64,000 nucleotides of DNA from assembly GCA_019633425.1 (NCBI GenBank), contig WSUB01000032.1:124001-188000 (forward strand). The letters are read 5' to 3'. Position 1 is the stretch's first letter; each line of letters opens with the position of its first letter. The DNA comes from Tulasnella sp. 424. Its lineage: Eukaryota > Basidiomycota > Agaricomycetes > Cantharellales > Tulasnellaceae. Position numbers and translations under genes: made by a program. Of the stretch, positions 29,701 to 41,959 are shown in pieces. The notes under the pieces are model-generated. The model was not told where the DNA came from and ran no database searches. It saw only the letters and a list, made by a program, of their open reading frames with translations.

Positions 29701-30223
29701 TTTCAAGTTCCAGGGGTACGTGAGCCAAAAATGGAAACCGGTTAGGCGGTCGCATCAAACCGAGAAACTTGAAGAAACGACACTGACATTGGGAATGGCC
29801 CGAGTACCTACGAGTAAAATTGAAGACAATAGATGGTAGGTCAGTCTACTGGGTCGATATACTATGGCGAGTCGTTCCAAAAAGGCTGCTTACGTCGTAC
29901 TTGGGTGAAATCTCCACCCTCCAAGTTGACGATCTGCCAGGATGCTCACAGAAAGGCCCATCGTATGGCACAGTGAACCAAGGGATGTTGTAAAGGAATC
30001 TTGAAAAGGAAGCCAGGATGGGGAGGGAAAGTCCAAATGCGACGACGGTGAGGACAACCTTCCCCACGAAGCTGATCCGTTTAGGGGATCGAGATGGCCT
30101 TTGCACCCAAGCGTCGCCCTTCAAGCCATCCTTCCCCCCTGGAGAGTAGCCCAGGTTCCAGTCGTCTGTGGGTGCCGTTCCGTTGCGACTGCGAAATCCA
30201 GAATGGGGCTTGATAGCCGACAT
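26720..30223 (-). CDS. Membrane-anchored S9-type alpha/beta hydrolase (969 aa)
   Basis: Nine exons: 30223-29894, 29807-29788, 29697-29651, 29570-28909, 28831-27969, 27894-27694, 27632-27449, 27389-26839, 26771-26720. A cytoplasmic N-terminus is followed by a membrane segment at about residues 52-75 ([19 protein letters not shown]), then an extracytoplasmic domain starting VLGPFPI, as in fungal prolyl-oligopeptidase-like proteins. The catalytic triad can be placed: Ser535 in GHSNGG, Asp616 in GGSDTNVP, His650 in GRDHWWD. The 20-nt and 47-nt exons are supported by frame and a GCCTAAC branch site. Likely a peptidase or esterase at the cell surface or in the secretory pathway. The start Met is the first inside the final open segment; an upstream one is possible. 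Confidence 0.78.
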
Positions 30224-30419
30224 CGGGCTTCGGTTTGTGGTTGCCGAATTTCTCAGAGATGCGGTTGAGAACAAGCCTTGACTGCTCCCGAGAGAGCGCT
30301 TTAACAGTTCAATTCTCTCCGGTTCAGTCAAAGTGATGCGAATCTTGCTGGACCGGACAAGAGTCTGGGAAAAAAGGTTGGTGGCTGAGCTAGACTGCGG
30401 CTGGGTCACGTGGAGGTAG

Positions 30420-31205
30420 ACTTTCACCAGGAACGCCGGGATGTTAATCGAACTACAAGACCTCTGCCCCAACCCATTTGCACCAACGACCGCAAGGGCA
30501 CTTGTTATCAATCGTGGTCGAAGGTTGGAGTCGGGGATAATAGCGCGTCTCCCCGGTTTTATTTTAACTCTTTTCACGCCTAGCATTGTAGCGAACGTCA
30601 CGCAACTTTGCCCATCTTCCAATATCAACGAATATCTCACCAGTATCAGATAGCTTAAACTCGGACTTCGTCGCCAGTAGATGGGGAGTATCATGTTTCA
30701 GGATGAGAGTCAGGAGTGGGAAGGTGGAGACGGAACGAAGCAGCCTGAGCTTCCAAATACTTCTAAATATAATCAAAACTGCGCTAGAACAGCAGCCGGA
30801 TGACAGTAGACGAGTAGAGCTAAGATTTTAAACGTGTTGCAAGGGGGCCAATTTTGAGAAAAGTGACCAATAAGACTCCATTCCCATTTCAACCGTGGTG
30901 GCAAGAGGTTTACTATGAAGCGCACACGCACAAACAACAGGCGTTCATTGTTCAGGCCCATTTGTTTACCATATCAAAGAATTCGGATGCATACAAAATA
31001 TAACTATAATGAGCGGCATCCATGACATGAGGGAAAGACCTTGTAGACGCTAGTGGTACGGTTGTAAGGAGAGCCGATAGGAAGAAAGGGCGTCGAACAA
31101 CTCTGTCGCGGCGAATCGCGAGAGATGACGGAAGCAGATATTCAGCGTTTGGGTCAAGAGGAAATAGGGCAATCAAGGTCGTACCTCGAAAGTCTCCAAG
31201 AATCA
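30420..31205. repeat. Flank repeat F, copy 1
   Basis: Sequence upstream of the hydrolase that also lies downstream of every kinase-TPR B gene (copies at 34751-35667, 41146-41959, 47895-48726). It includes the shared CCATTTGCACCAACGAC-type stretch near 30470 and the 3' flank of kinase B1. No gene seen. Confidence 0.6.
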
Positions 31206-33575
31206 TCATGACATAGTTTCTTCGCGATGCGGTTCTCGACAGACTTCGGCCGCTTCTTGAGAAGCATAGGCTGCATTCTCAGTGTCTCCGATTTGCTCAA
31301 ATATTTCACAAGCTTCTGTATAACGACAAATTGCGTCGCCGTGGTTACCTTGATCACGATGCACATCGGCAAGGTTCAAGAGAGCACTCGCTTTCCCGTG
31401 TGGGTTGCCGATTTGAGTACAGATTTCGAGGGCTTCTGAACTGAGGGAGATGGCCATGCTATACTCGCTTTGAAGCCGATATACTTCGGCGAGACCAGAA
31501 AGAGCGTTCGCTCTCCCCCGCCTGTCGCCAATGTCGGTACGGATTTGCAGAGACTCGGAGAAGAATGTAACGGCCTGGCTGTACTCTTCTCGATCCCGAT
31601 ACACCCCAGCGAGACCCCAAAGGGCAGATGCTCTCCCTTCTCTGTAGCCGATATTGGTGTGAATTTGCAGTGCCTCGGAGTAGAATGTAGCGGCCTGGCT
31701 GTACTCCTGTCGAGCCTGATGCACCTCAGCGAGACCGGAAAGATCGAGAGCTCTCCCTAGTCTGTCGCCGATCTCAGTATGAATTTGTAGCGCCTCGGAG
31801 TAGAATGCAACGGCTTGGCTGTATTCGCCCCGAAACCGGTGGACCTGGGCCAGCTGATGCAGCGCCTCGGACTGTCCTTCACTGTCGTCGAGGTCTCTGT
31901 ACCTACCCAAAGCGTTGGTGAAGAATTCCAGCGCATTGGAGTAGTCACCTTGCCGTCGGTACATCTCTCCCAGTTGCATGAGAAGCGCTGGAGAGCGAGC
32001 TCTTGAGGCCGCTGCATCTTTGTCCCGTATCGGATTTGGTACAATCATAGGCTATATTATATGCATGGTCAATAATGTGCATTTGAACCCGGATCAGCAA
32101 TACTCGCCATCCAACGGATCGAATTTCGACAATCCTCTGCAGTCGGTCGCTTTGCAGGGTCGGTGCTCCAACACGCGAGCATGAGTGAACAAAGGACCTG
32201 AATCAGGGACATGCGAGCGTGGTCGGTGATGGATGGGAGATCCCCCCGAATCACGCATCTGATAACGATGGCGTCCTTGACGACGTCTTGGAACGGAATC
32301 GAGTTTGTCATCACCTAGCGCAGAAAAGATTATTCAGACTCAATTGTCGATCACCCCGGAATTGAACTCGACCTCGTAAGCCACCCATCCCAATGCCCAG
32401 ATGTCGCTCCCAAGGCTAGCTTCCTCTTCTCTTAACACCTCTGGGGCGGCCCATCGAAGTGTGTAATTATCTCCTGACAATGTTATGCCTATGGTATTGG
32501 TGGCACTGCAGAAAGTTGCCTCGAGCGACAGGGATGCCTGCGGTTTGTTGTCAGTGTGCCTCTTCTCCTTGTCCACATCCTCGGTTGTGAGACGCCTGGC
32601 GGATCCAAAGTCGGTAATAATCGCACGGCATTTTGAGTTGACCAATACGTTTATCTGAAAGTTAGGACGATGTTTGCCTGTGGTTCAATACGACGCTTTT
32701 GGAACGTACGGATTTCAAGTCGCCGTGACGTATAGGCGGTTGTTGGCTGTGGAGGTATTCTACTCCTCTAGCCACATCGTCAATCTGGAGTCCAGAGTCT
32801 CAGAGGTAGGTCGAGGAGAACTAGTTCGATCATACCAGCGAGATTCGTTCGGGGATCTCCCAGTCTGCTGAGGCAATAAAATCCCTCAAAGTGCCGTTCT
32901 CCGCCCACGGAAAGACCAGCCAGACTATATCATTGGACAAGTCCTCAACGAATCCTTCGAGCTTGATGACGTTTTTATGGGAAATGTTAACCAAAAATCC
33001 GGCTTCCCTAAGTGTCAACTAAGCCAAGGAACTTAGCTTCGAAATCCCTGCATAGTTAGATGAGGTATCCTTCTTACCCCCAGTACGCGTGTTCTATCGC
33101 CTGATATGTTCATTTTCTTTACTGCTACGGGCTGTCAGGATGGAACCGATGAGCCGCTCGACTTAACGACGGGAGAGGTTGTTAAGCACCAACCTTCCGC
33201 CGCCGAGACGGGACTCCTTCGGGACTCCTAGAGGCGAGAATTTTGTTTCCAGTATGATTGCGTTGACTCATCCTGTCTTGATCACCGTAGGGAGAGACCA
33301 GAAAGGCTCGTGAAACCGTCGCATTTCCCCCACGGATCTCGGGGGCGTCTTTGGGAAATTCAACAGAGTAATGATCGATTCGCCATTTTGCAAGCCTCTG
33401 GAGCTGTTCCCTCTATGGTGAAAATACTGTGTCGTGAGCTATTGCCATCGCCCTCTGGGACTTGAGAAGGACGTACCAGCGTGGCGCTCGGCTGGAGTCC
33501 AGAGGAAGCATCATGGCCCGACGGAGACACGAGCAAACGAGAAGCGCCTGCATCATGGCTTTCGTCTTTTTGCAT
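31206..33575 (-). CDS. Kinase-TPR protein B1 (654 aa, one GC-AG intron)
   Basis: Exons 33575-33477, 33412-33194, 33131-33078, 33018-32836, 32784-32710, 32654-32373, 32314-32108, 32051-31206, with the same exon order and nearly the same sizes as subfamily A. Kinase motifs: PVAVKK, HGDLKS then INVLVN, TDFGSAR, WAAPEVL, SDIWALGW. Six TPR-like units follow (GLAEVHQARQEYSQAA pattern). Intron 7, between kinase and TPR, begins GCGAGT rather than GT; only this donor keeps the frame. The glycine loop is IRGGNATVSRAF. No stop codons. Subfamily B starts MQKDESHDAGAS, unlike A. Confidence 0.85.
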
Positions 33576-34750
33576 TGGCTGTTTCGAGAGAGAAAATGCC
33601 AGGTGATGATAACAGTCGGCGTTCTTCGAAGAGCTGTTTCTTTGACTCACAGCCCACTGTCCCACGGTTCGTCTGGCAAGGCCCCTTTCACCGGAACCAT
33701 ACCTGGCTTGCAATACAATGCCTTCTGCTCTCGTCGGGTACCCGGAAACCAGCTATATAGTCTACTATTGACCTTCTTCATCGAGCTCTAGGCGTGATAA
33801 GAGCTTTTTATCTTCTCTACTCACGTCCCCAAAATTCAGTGGCCCGAACGTCATAGTAGTTCTTTCACTTAAATATACAGCCACACCAGTTCAAGAAAAC
33901 CCCGACACCATCCGGATAGTAAACCCAATCTCATCTCATCTTTCCAAATACAAGCTACTCAATTCACGAAATCAATCACTGGGCCCTCGGCTCGATCTTC
34001 TTGACCTCGAAGTTCGCTCTCGCGTCTCGAACAAACGCTGCTTGATAGGAGGTGGTATGGTTGGGACAAAAAGCATGTAAACCGAACGCTTCTGAATCCT
34101 TCGGTGGAGGTTATGATTCAAGGTCAATGGCATATGCAGTAGAGTCTTAGGACGGAGCGCGTAACCAGTTCGAAGATCATTTGGGAGAAGCAAACTTTGG
34201 TGAAGGGAGAAGTCAGAACCGATACCAACCTGGTTGCAGTAAAGCCAGCTCGCAGCCTAGGAGGACGTTAGTTAGGATGGGGCGTATAAGACAGGAGAGG
34301 CGAGTAGCCTTGGGGACCGTTGTGAGGATGGTTTCTGGGTAAAATGCTCTTGGTTTTGGGGGGATTCTCACTCCTACCTCCACAGGGAGCAATTTTTGAC
34401 CACGTCGTCATACGTGTTGCGAGTTCCCGTACCGCGTTTGACTAGACCGATTTTTCTCGGCTCCAACGAACCGGAGGATTTACGATCAATCACGCTCAGG
34501 TTGCCTAAAGAATGAAGAAGAAAGAACGTCCACACTTGCTATGCCGCAATATCCAGCATGAAGAGAATCTAGACTTACCCATCTATGCGACAACCCATTG
34601 TTATCATCATCCTCAATGTTTTCGTCAAGTCGAAAAGGAACTCGTTCATCATGTAAGCAGAACATACGATGGTCCACGTGAAAAAGAAAGTGGAGGGATA
34701 AGGAGAAGAGGAACGAATGGGGAACGAGATTGAGGCACGGTCACATGAAG
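33576..34750. other. Region upstream of B1 with possible unrecognised exons
   Basis: 33576-33970 holds the B1 promoter side. On - three open pieces with plausible splice sites were seen: about 34508-34379 (starts NLSVIDRKSSGS, ends DDVVKNCSLW), about 34257-34231 (LRAGFTAT) and a last one ending ANFEVKKIEPRAQ at about 33979. They could be the 3' end of a small spliced gene of unknown family, or a relic; no convincing start was found. Confidence 0.3.
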
Positions 34751-35667
34751 GAGGGCAGGAACGCCGGGACGTTGTCTTTAAGCAGACTGGGCACCTTGTG
34801 GCTTCCCGTAGCTCTTTTCCTCCCACGGCATACATATGCGCACTGATCCTCTATGTCTTCAATTTCCACGGCTGGACCTTAAATCATGCTAGCTTCTTCC
34901 TCTCTTCACGACCAGGGGATTCACCTACAAGACTGCTCCCAAGAGTTCAGTTGCACCAACGACCCAGATGGTGTTTCTTAGTAACCGTACTCGAAATTTA
35001 GGCCGGTTAAGTGACGGGATTAACGGCACCGGCCAGAGGTAATTGCGTGTCTCCCCTGGCCATATTTCCATTCTTTTCACGACCAACATCGCAGGCAGCG
35101 GTGCGCGAGCAGGGTCTACTTTTCTCACCTTGGCCCATCTTCCGAAATGATCACGATTAGATGAGTAGATAACCGGGGTCTTCTTTCGGGATGAGCGTCG
35201 GTCGCGGGAAGGAGTAGCCAAGCAAATCGGACAAAACGAGCAACCTGAATCCCCGAAGTTTCGAAGCACAATCAGAGCCACAGTAAAATAGTGGAGCTAT
35301 GATAGCAAAGATATTAGGTATTGCAAATAGTACTCAATAAAACTCTTGTTCATTTTCCACAGCGTAGGCCAGAGGTTTTCGAGGGGCGCCGTCACACAAA
35401 CGACCCGTTCGTTGTTCAGGCCCGTTTGTCTACCACACCAAACAAGGCAGATATGCGGAAAATGTCACTATAATATGCGGCATCCATTCCATGAGAAAAA
35501 CTAGGTAGCTGCCAGTGGTTCGGCTGGAAGGAGAGCCGATAGGAAGAAAGGGCGTCGAACAATTCTGTCGGAGGGAATCGCGAGAGGTGACGGAAGCGGA
35601 TATTCAGCGTTTGGCCCAACCAGAAATACGGCAATCAAGTTCGTACCTCGAATGTATCTAATATGGA
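34751..35667. repeat. Flank repeat F, copy 2
   Basis: Diverged copy of the flank found downstream of the other B genes, clearest from 35340 to 35667. No hydrolase coding relic is visible here, unlike copies 3 and 4. Confidence 0.5.
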
Positions 35668-38049
35668 TCATGCTATGACTTCTTTTCGCGGCAATAATCG
35701 ACTGACTTTAGCAGCTTCATTAGAAGCATAAGCTACATTCCGGATATCTCCGATTTGCTCGAGGGCTTCAATAGCTTCTTTATAACGAGAGATTGCACCA
35801 TGGTGGTTACCCTGATCGCGATACACATCAGCAAGGTCCAAGAGAGTCTCAGCTCTCCCGTGTCGGTTGCCGGTGTCGGTACAGATTTCAAGGGCTTCTA
35901 AATTGAGGGTGATGGCCTTGCTATACTCATTTTGAAGCCGATACACCTCAGCGAGACCAGAAAGAGGGTTGGCTCTCCCTCGTCTCTCGCCGAGGTCGGT
36001 ACGGATTTGCAGAGACTCGGAGAAGAATGTAATGGCCTGGCTGAACTCTTTTCGATTCCGATGCACCTGGGCGAGGCCCAAAAGACTATCTGCTCTCCCT
36101 AGGCTGCTGCCGATCTCGGTGTAGATTTGCAGTGCCTCAGAGAAGAATGTAAGGGCCTGGCTGTACTCCTGCTGACTCTGATGCAGCTCAGCGAGATCCC
36201 AAAGAGCGTTGGCTCTCCCTCGTCTGTCGCCGATCTTGGTGCGGATTTGTAGCGACTCGGAGTAGTATGCACTGGCCTGGCTGTACTCGTATCGAACTCG
36301 ATGCACCTGGGCCAGTTGTGCCAGCGCCGTGGCCTCTCCCTTACTGTTGCCAATGGCTCTGTACCTACCCAAAGCATCGGTGAAGAGGACCAACGCATTG
36401 GAGTAGTCACCCTGTCGTCTGTACATTTCCCCCAGTTGCACGAGAAGCGCTGGAGAGCGAGTTCTAGAGGCCGCTGCATCTTTGTCCCGTATCGGGTTTG
36501 GTACAATCATAGGCTATATCATACTTGATCAATAACGTGTACATGACCCCAAATCAATATTACCCACCATCCAACGGATTGAATTTTGACAATCCTTGGC
36601 AGTCGGTCGTTTTGTAGGGTCGATGCTCCAGCACGCCAGCATGACTGAACAAAGGGCTTGAATCAAGGACATGCGAGCGTGGCCGGCGATGGATGGGAGA
36701 TCCCCCTGAATCACACGTTTGATAACGACGGTATCCTTGGCAACATCTTGGAATGGAATCGAGTTCGTCATGACCTATTCCGAAGCTAGTTTCTGAGACC
36801 GAGTTGTAAAACCGTAAGAATTGATCATTACCTCGTAAGCCACCCAACCCAATGCCCATATATCGCTCTCAAGGCCAGGTTCCTCCTCTCTCAACACCTC
36901 CGGGGGAGCCCACCGAAGTGTATAATTATCTCCTGTCAGCGTTATGCCCATGGTATTTGTGGAACTGCAAAACGTTGCTTCGAGTGATAGGGCTGCCTGC
37001 GGTTTGTACTCAGTTTGTCTCGTCTCCTTCTCCAGATCCTTGGTTGCGAGACGCCGAGCGGATCCAAAGTCGGTAAGTACGGCATGGCATCCTGAGTTGA
37101 CCAATATGTTGATCTGAAAAATTAGGATGATGTTTGTCGGTGGGTTCGTCACGACGCTCATCGGAACGTACCGATTTCAAGTCGCCGTGACGGATGGGGG
37201 GTTGTTGACTATGGAGGTGTTCTACTCCTCTAGCCACGCCGTTAATCTGGAATCCAGGGTCTCAGAGGCCGGCCGAGGAGAACTCGTTCGATCATACCAG
37301 GGAAATTCGCTCCGGGACCTCCCAGTCTGCTGAGGCGATAAAATCCCTCAAAGTGCCGTTGTCCTCCCAGGGAAAAACCAGCCAGACTATATCACTGGAC
37401 AAGTCCTCGACGAATCCTTCGAGCTTGATGACGTTTTCATGGGAAAGATCAACCAAAAATTCGGCTTCCCTGAGTGTCAACTAAGCCGACGGAACTTAGC
37501 TTCGAATCCCTACGTTAATTAGATGAAGCATTCTGCTTACCCCCAGTACCCGCGCTCGATCACTTGATATGTTCATTTGCTTTACTGCTATGGGCTGTGA
37601 GAATGGAACCAATGAGCCACTTGACGCTTCTGTCAACGACCAGAGAGGCTGTTGAGCACCAACCTTACGCAGCTGAGACGGTTCTCCTTCAGGACTCTCA
37701 GAGACGAGATTTGGGATTCCAGGATTGTCGGACTGGTCCTTGTGGTCTTCGCCATAAGAGGGAGAGACCAAAAAAGCTTTTAAAACGATCGCGTTCCCTC
37801 CACGGAACTCGGGGGAGTCTTTGGGGAAGTCGATCCATGACCGATCAATTCGCCATTTCGTCAGCTTCTGGAGCTTTTCTCTCTACGATGGAAGTATTGT
37901 TTTCGTTCGCTATTGTCATCGTCGTTCGAGACCTGGGAAGGACGTACCAACTTGGCGTTCGGCTGGAATTCACCAGAGGAAGCATCGTGGCTCGACGCTG
38001 ATTCGGGTATACCAGAAGTGCCGGCATCGTGGCTTTCGTTGTTTTGCAT
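35668..38049 (-). CDS. Kinase-TPR protein B2 (655 aa)
   Basis: Exons 38049-37948, 37882-37664, 37594-37541, 37480-37298, 37246-37172, 37113-36832, 36774-36568, 36513-35668, all GT-AG and phase 0. Kinase domain about residues 50-375: glycine-loop region FRGGNAIVLKAF, IAVKQ (Lys112), HGDLKS (Asp208) then INILVN, TDFGSAR (Asp226), WAPPEVL, SDIWALGW. TPR region about 385-645 with six units (GLAQVHRNRKEFSQAI pattern). Head to head with lectin 2 about 1.1 kb away. The start MQNNESHDAGTS is conserved with B3 and B4. Confidence 0.87.
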
Positions 38050-39167
38050 AGGATGATATAAGCGAGAGGATGTTAGGTGATTGTAGCAGTCGCCGTTCTT
38101 GGGTGGCTTCCTAGAGAAGGGGGGAAAGGATAGCGTGTTGAGGGGGGACTGGGTGGTGAGTCGTGCAAGGGGTACAAAAGGACGCAAGAGCTTTTGCGAG
38201 GGGGCAGTGCACCGCATCGGAACCTTCCGTTCTTCGCAAGGTTAACGGAAACACCGCACCGATCCTGCAGCTGGACGCTTGTCGACTCCGTAGAATGGTC
38301 GCTGAGAGTCTGCGCGATGAAGCTGAGGTCCCGTCGCACAAAAACAATCAATGTCTCGGGCTGAGATCGGACATGCTGTGGAACAAACCACACGCTGCTG
38401 ACAGGTAAATTTATCAATGAAGCTATAGGATCAAGCTATTGTGTCTGTAAAAGATTCCTTGAGGAAGCAGAAACGAGGGTGATGGCAGAAAGGAGCAGGG
38501 GGAACCAGATTGCGGCCTGCGTGGTCACGTGGGAGTAGTGATTTGTGCAAGAACGCCGAATTCAACGAAACGTTGTCCCTCGACAGCCATCACCACCCAT
38601 AACCCTCCCCCAGCCCCTGAAACTCGCCAGCAAAAGGCCTCGCTGTCAATAGCGTCACACGTGTACGGTGATTGCCTCGAATGTCCTGTGTTCCCGAAAA
38701 ATGAGGAGATCCGGTCTCTCGGCATCAGCAAACGATTCTCGGCGTAATAGCACGCGTGCGTCTCTCAGGTTCGACAAGTCTACCAGAACCTCGACAAGCT
38801 TCCGACCAAGAGTCCGATGACATGACAAGCGTTTCTATGTGTTTATACTCAACAGTCTTGGCACTCTATGGAGCGTAATTGAAGCCTCGATCACCTCCTT
38901 CAAACTCCAAAGTCTAATTCTTTGACTTTTCACACCAAACTGTCGATCCTTCGTTCAACCGCGCCAAGACATCCCAAATGTGCTATACCAGAAGATCTAC
39001 GGGGCCGAAGGGAACATTGTCTCATGATCCGGGAAAGACGAGTCTGCCAGTAGCATAAAAAGGTGAGGACGTCGAACGACATCGGCTTCTCAACCGTTCT
39101 TGCCCCTTGCACCTCATATTTATCCCACACTCACAACGCTCTTTAACCTTTGTATATCTCAGAATCG
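38050..39167. promoter_or_regulatory. Divergent promoter region of B2 and lectin 2
   Basis: Shared intergenic region, also present at 44340-45467 (B3/lectin 3) and as a shortened relic at 51230-51445 upstream of B4. A TATA-like ATAAAAAG at 39055-39062 lies about 110 nt before the lectin ATG. Such a shared region could allow joint control of the two genes, which is an inference. Confidence 0.5.
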
Positions 39168-40851
39168 ATGTCTCCTTCGCTTCTCGCTCTTTCCGTCCTC
39201 GCCGCCTCGCTCGCTAACGTTTTTGCCGAACCTTCCGATAATGGCTACATCGGAGTGAGTAGACTGATCCATCTTCCCTGCTTTCCTCTTTGAACCTCTA
39301 TTCATGCACACCGGATCTCGTCTCTCTACAGAATAACGGCCACTGGTCCCCCAAGTTCGCCGCCACCGCTTGGAAGGCTGGCCGTCGCGGCTCCGACAAC
39401 ACGGCGTTCACGTCTTCTTCACTGGCTCCAACGGCTGCAGCGGCATCCAGCTCGCCACTCTGTCTACCGACCACGACGGCCACGGAAACAACAACCACCA
39501 CGGACGTGCTAATTCCGGACCCGAGGACCAGGGAAACAACGTCCAGCAGCAGCAGCAAGGCGGTAACAACGAGCACCAGCGGAACCGTGGCGGGGCCCAG
39601 AATCAGAACCAGAACCAGAACAACCAGAACAGCCAGACCAAGCAACAACAACAGCAGAACAACCAGAACCAGAATCAGAACCAGAGTCAGAACGGCCAAA
39701 TCCAAGAGAACACGTTCAGCATCGGCGAAACCCAGAACAACCGCGGCGCAAATGACAACAACGTCAACGTCAACACCGCCAACGTTAACAACTACAGCTC
39801 CCAGACCAGCTTCTGGTCCAACGGTTACTGCTTTTCCAACTCAGGCCATAACAGCTGGCGCATCAACACCGACGCTGCCTTTGCGGTCACTTCCATCGGA
39901 GGCTCCAACGACGTCGCCGACATGCGCTTGTTCTACTGGTCCACCGCCGGCCGCGGCAATAAGGCGGTTCTCAGGGACGCGTACTACACTCGCAGCGGAC
40001 GCGGCAAACGGGGGTCGAACCAAAACCAGAACATGGACTCGGGTCATTGGAAGTCCGGGAAGCTCTCCAAGACCGTCTCTCGAGCGAATTTGGGCAGTCT
40101 CGCTGCGACGTCGTGGACGAAGGCTGGCAAAGTTGGGAGGACGGTGTTTTACGTCCAGGGTGGGTATTTGAGGGAATTGACGTTGGACGAATGTGATGAC
40201 AGGCATGGGCAAGGTCATGGTCATGGTAATAGTTGGGATGATGAAGATCGGGACGGAGTGAAGTTGCATTTTAATCCTGGAGAGATGAGCGCGGTTTCGT
40301 GGTTCGATGATAAGGGTGAGTGCGGATGCGTTTGACGACTCGAGCACCTCGCTGACTATCCATCTCTCTCCATCTCTTCTTTTTCCGTTCACGTTTGTTC
40401 GCTATCTCTCCTTTTCTCCTCCTTTATCGCACCCCTCATACCAGGCATCCTCCACAAACGCGTCTACATTCGCAACACCGACACCAACCAAGTCATCGAA
40501 TACACCTGGTCCAACGTGACACCTTACACCACCGTCAACAACCTCTATGCCACGTCCTTCGTCGAAACCGGTGCCGGTTCCTCCGCCGCGTCTCTTCAAG
40601 TCTCTCGCGGGAAGCCCAGCCCGTACTTGTGGACAGGCGGCCCTCAAGGCGGTGCTGTCAAGGAGGACGGCCATCGACACGGCAAGAACGCGAAAGCTGG
40701 CACTCAACTTGCTGCTGCGACGGCGCAGGGTTCTGGTGGAGCGAGCTACGTTTTCTTCTTAAACAAGGATGGGAGACTCACGCAGTCGAACCGCGATGGA
40801 GAGGGCAAGTGGCATGAAAACCTGCTTATCAAGATGCTGAATGGGCACTAG
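39168..40851 (+). pseudogene. Lectin 2: fucose-lectin-like with a 1-nt frameshift
   Basis: Exons 39168-39254, 39332-40315, 40445-40851, parallel to lectin 1. Signal peptide MSPSLLALSVLAASLANVFA, first blade WSPKFAATAWKAGRRGSDN, then one base is missing near 39402 relative to lectin 3 (GACAACACGG against GACAACAACGG). Exon 2 is 984 nt, one short of the phase needed to splice to exon 3. After the slip the frame is fine: VHVFFTGSNGC, a shorter NQ tract, MRLFYWST, GRTVFYVQGG, KRVYIRNTD, SYVFFLNKD. Either a true frameshift or a single sequencing error; if the latter it would be an intact gene. Confidence 0.7.
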
Positions 40852-40954
40852 AAACTTGCTCGCCGGCCGAGCGACTTTACTTCCATTTACTTCCCTTCTG
40901 CAGCTCTCTTTAGCTCCGTCTGTCTCTGTGGTGTCTTATGATGTCCTTATAGAA

Positions 40955-41145
40955 GAACAAATGATTGGACCCGTGCATGAAATTAACCCAGTCCCTCGCT
41001 CATTAAACGTCCGCCGTCCGGTTAGCTCGACCCACCGCCTCCACTACCGGTGCTCATGCCGAACTTGAATTCGCTAGGTTGCCGCCGCCGCAGTTCACGG
41101 CCATCCTCATCCCAAGCCGATCCTTGGCTCCGAACAATAACGCTG
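40955..41145 (-). pseudogene. Relic of the S9-type hydrolase C-terminal region
   Basis: Matches 26970-27170 of the hydrolase gene (including GAACAAATGATTGGACCC and GCCGATCCTTGGCT) with disrupted frame. It joins directly to the flank that lies upstream of the full hydrolase gene, so about 3.2 kb of the gene is missing. Confidence 0.65.
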
Positions 41146-41959
41146 CCGGGCGAGGAATGCCGGGATGTTGTGGTCTTCGACAGCTACGGCTAGGGAAATT
41201 GACCTTCAAGACCGCTGCCGCAACTCGTTTGCACAAACGATTGCAAGGGTGGTTTTTAGCAATCGTGGTTGCCGCCTGTGCCGGTTACGCGGCGAGACTG
41301 GCCGGGGTAATCGGGCGTCTCACCGTTTCTCGCCCAGCATTGTCGGGAACGTCACACGACCAGGTTTGCTTTGCCCATATTCCAATATTGACGAATGTCC
41401 CACAAGCACCAAGCTACCTAAAACTCGGACTTGGTCTCCGGTAGATGGGCAGGATTATGTTTCAGGATGAGAGTCGGGAGTGAGAAGGTGGAGATGAAAT
41501 GAAGCAACCTGATTGAGTCCCCACAGACTTCTGAATAATCAAAACTACACTAGAACAGCGGGGGGATGACGGCAGCCGGGTCGAGCAAAGATTGTAAAAA
41601 CTGCAAGATGGTCATTGAAGAATAGTGATCAATAAGACTCCTTTTCCATTGCTACAGCGTGCAAGGGGTTTTCGACGGCGCTGTCACACATGCACAAACG
41701 ACCGGCGTTCGGTGTTCAGGCCCATTTTTTTATCATATCAAAAGATTCGGATGTGTAGAAAATATCACTATAATATGCGGCATCCATAACATGAGGGAAA
41801 GACCTTGTAGCTGCCAGTGGGAAGGAAAGCCGAAACGAAGAAAGGTACCAAACAATCCTGTCGCAGGGAGTCGCTAGAGGTGACGGAAATGGATATTCAG
41901 TTTTGGATCAATATTAAATACGGCAAGCAAGGTCGCACCTCTAACGTCTCCAAGAAGTA
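41146..41959. repeat. Flank repeat F, copy 3
   Basis: Copy of the hydrolase 5' flank / kinase B 3' flank. No gene seen. Confidence 0.55.

Noticed and set aside
34503..34835. Long frames on - around 34486-34835 as first exon of the unassigned gene
   Set aside because: Joining them to the next exon by the visible splice sites gives stop codons in every phase tested.
39290..40171. 293-codon Thr/Ser/Arg-rich frame on + in lectin 2 (and its counterpart at 45687-46391)
   Set aside because: It is the shifted frame of the lectin exon; only the first codons are real, and blade motifs are in the other frame.
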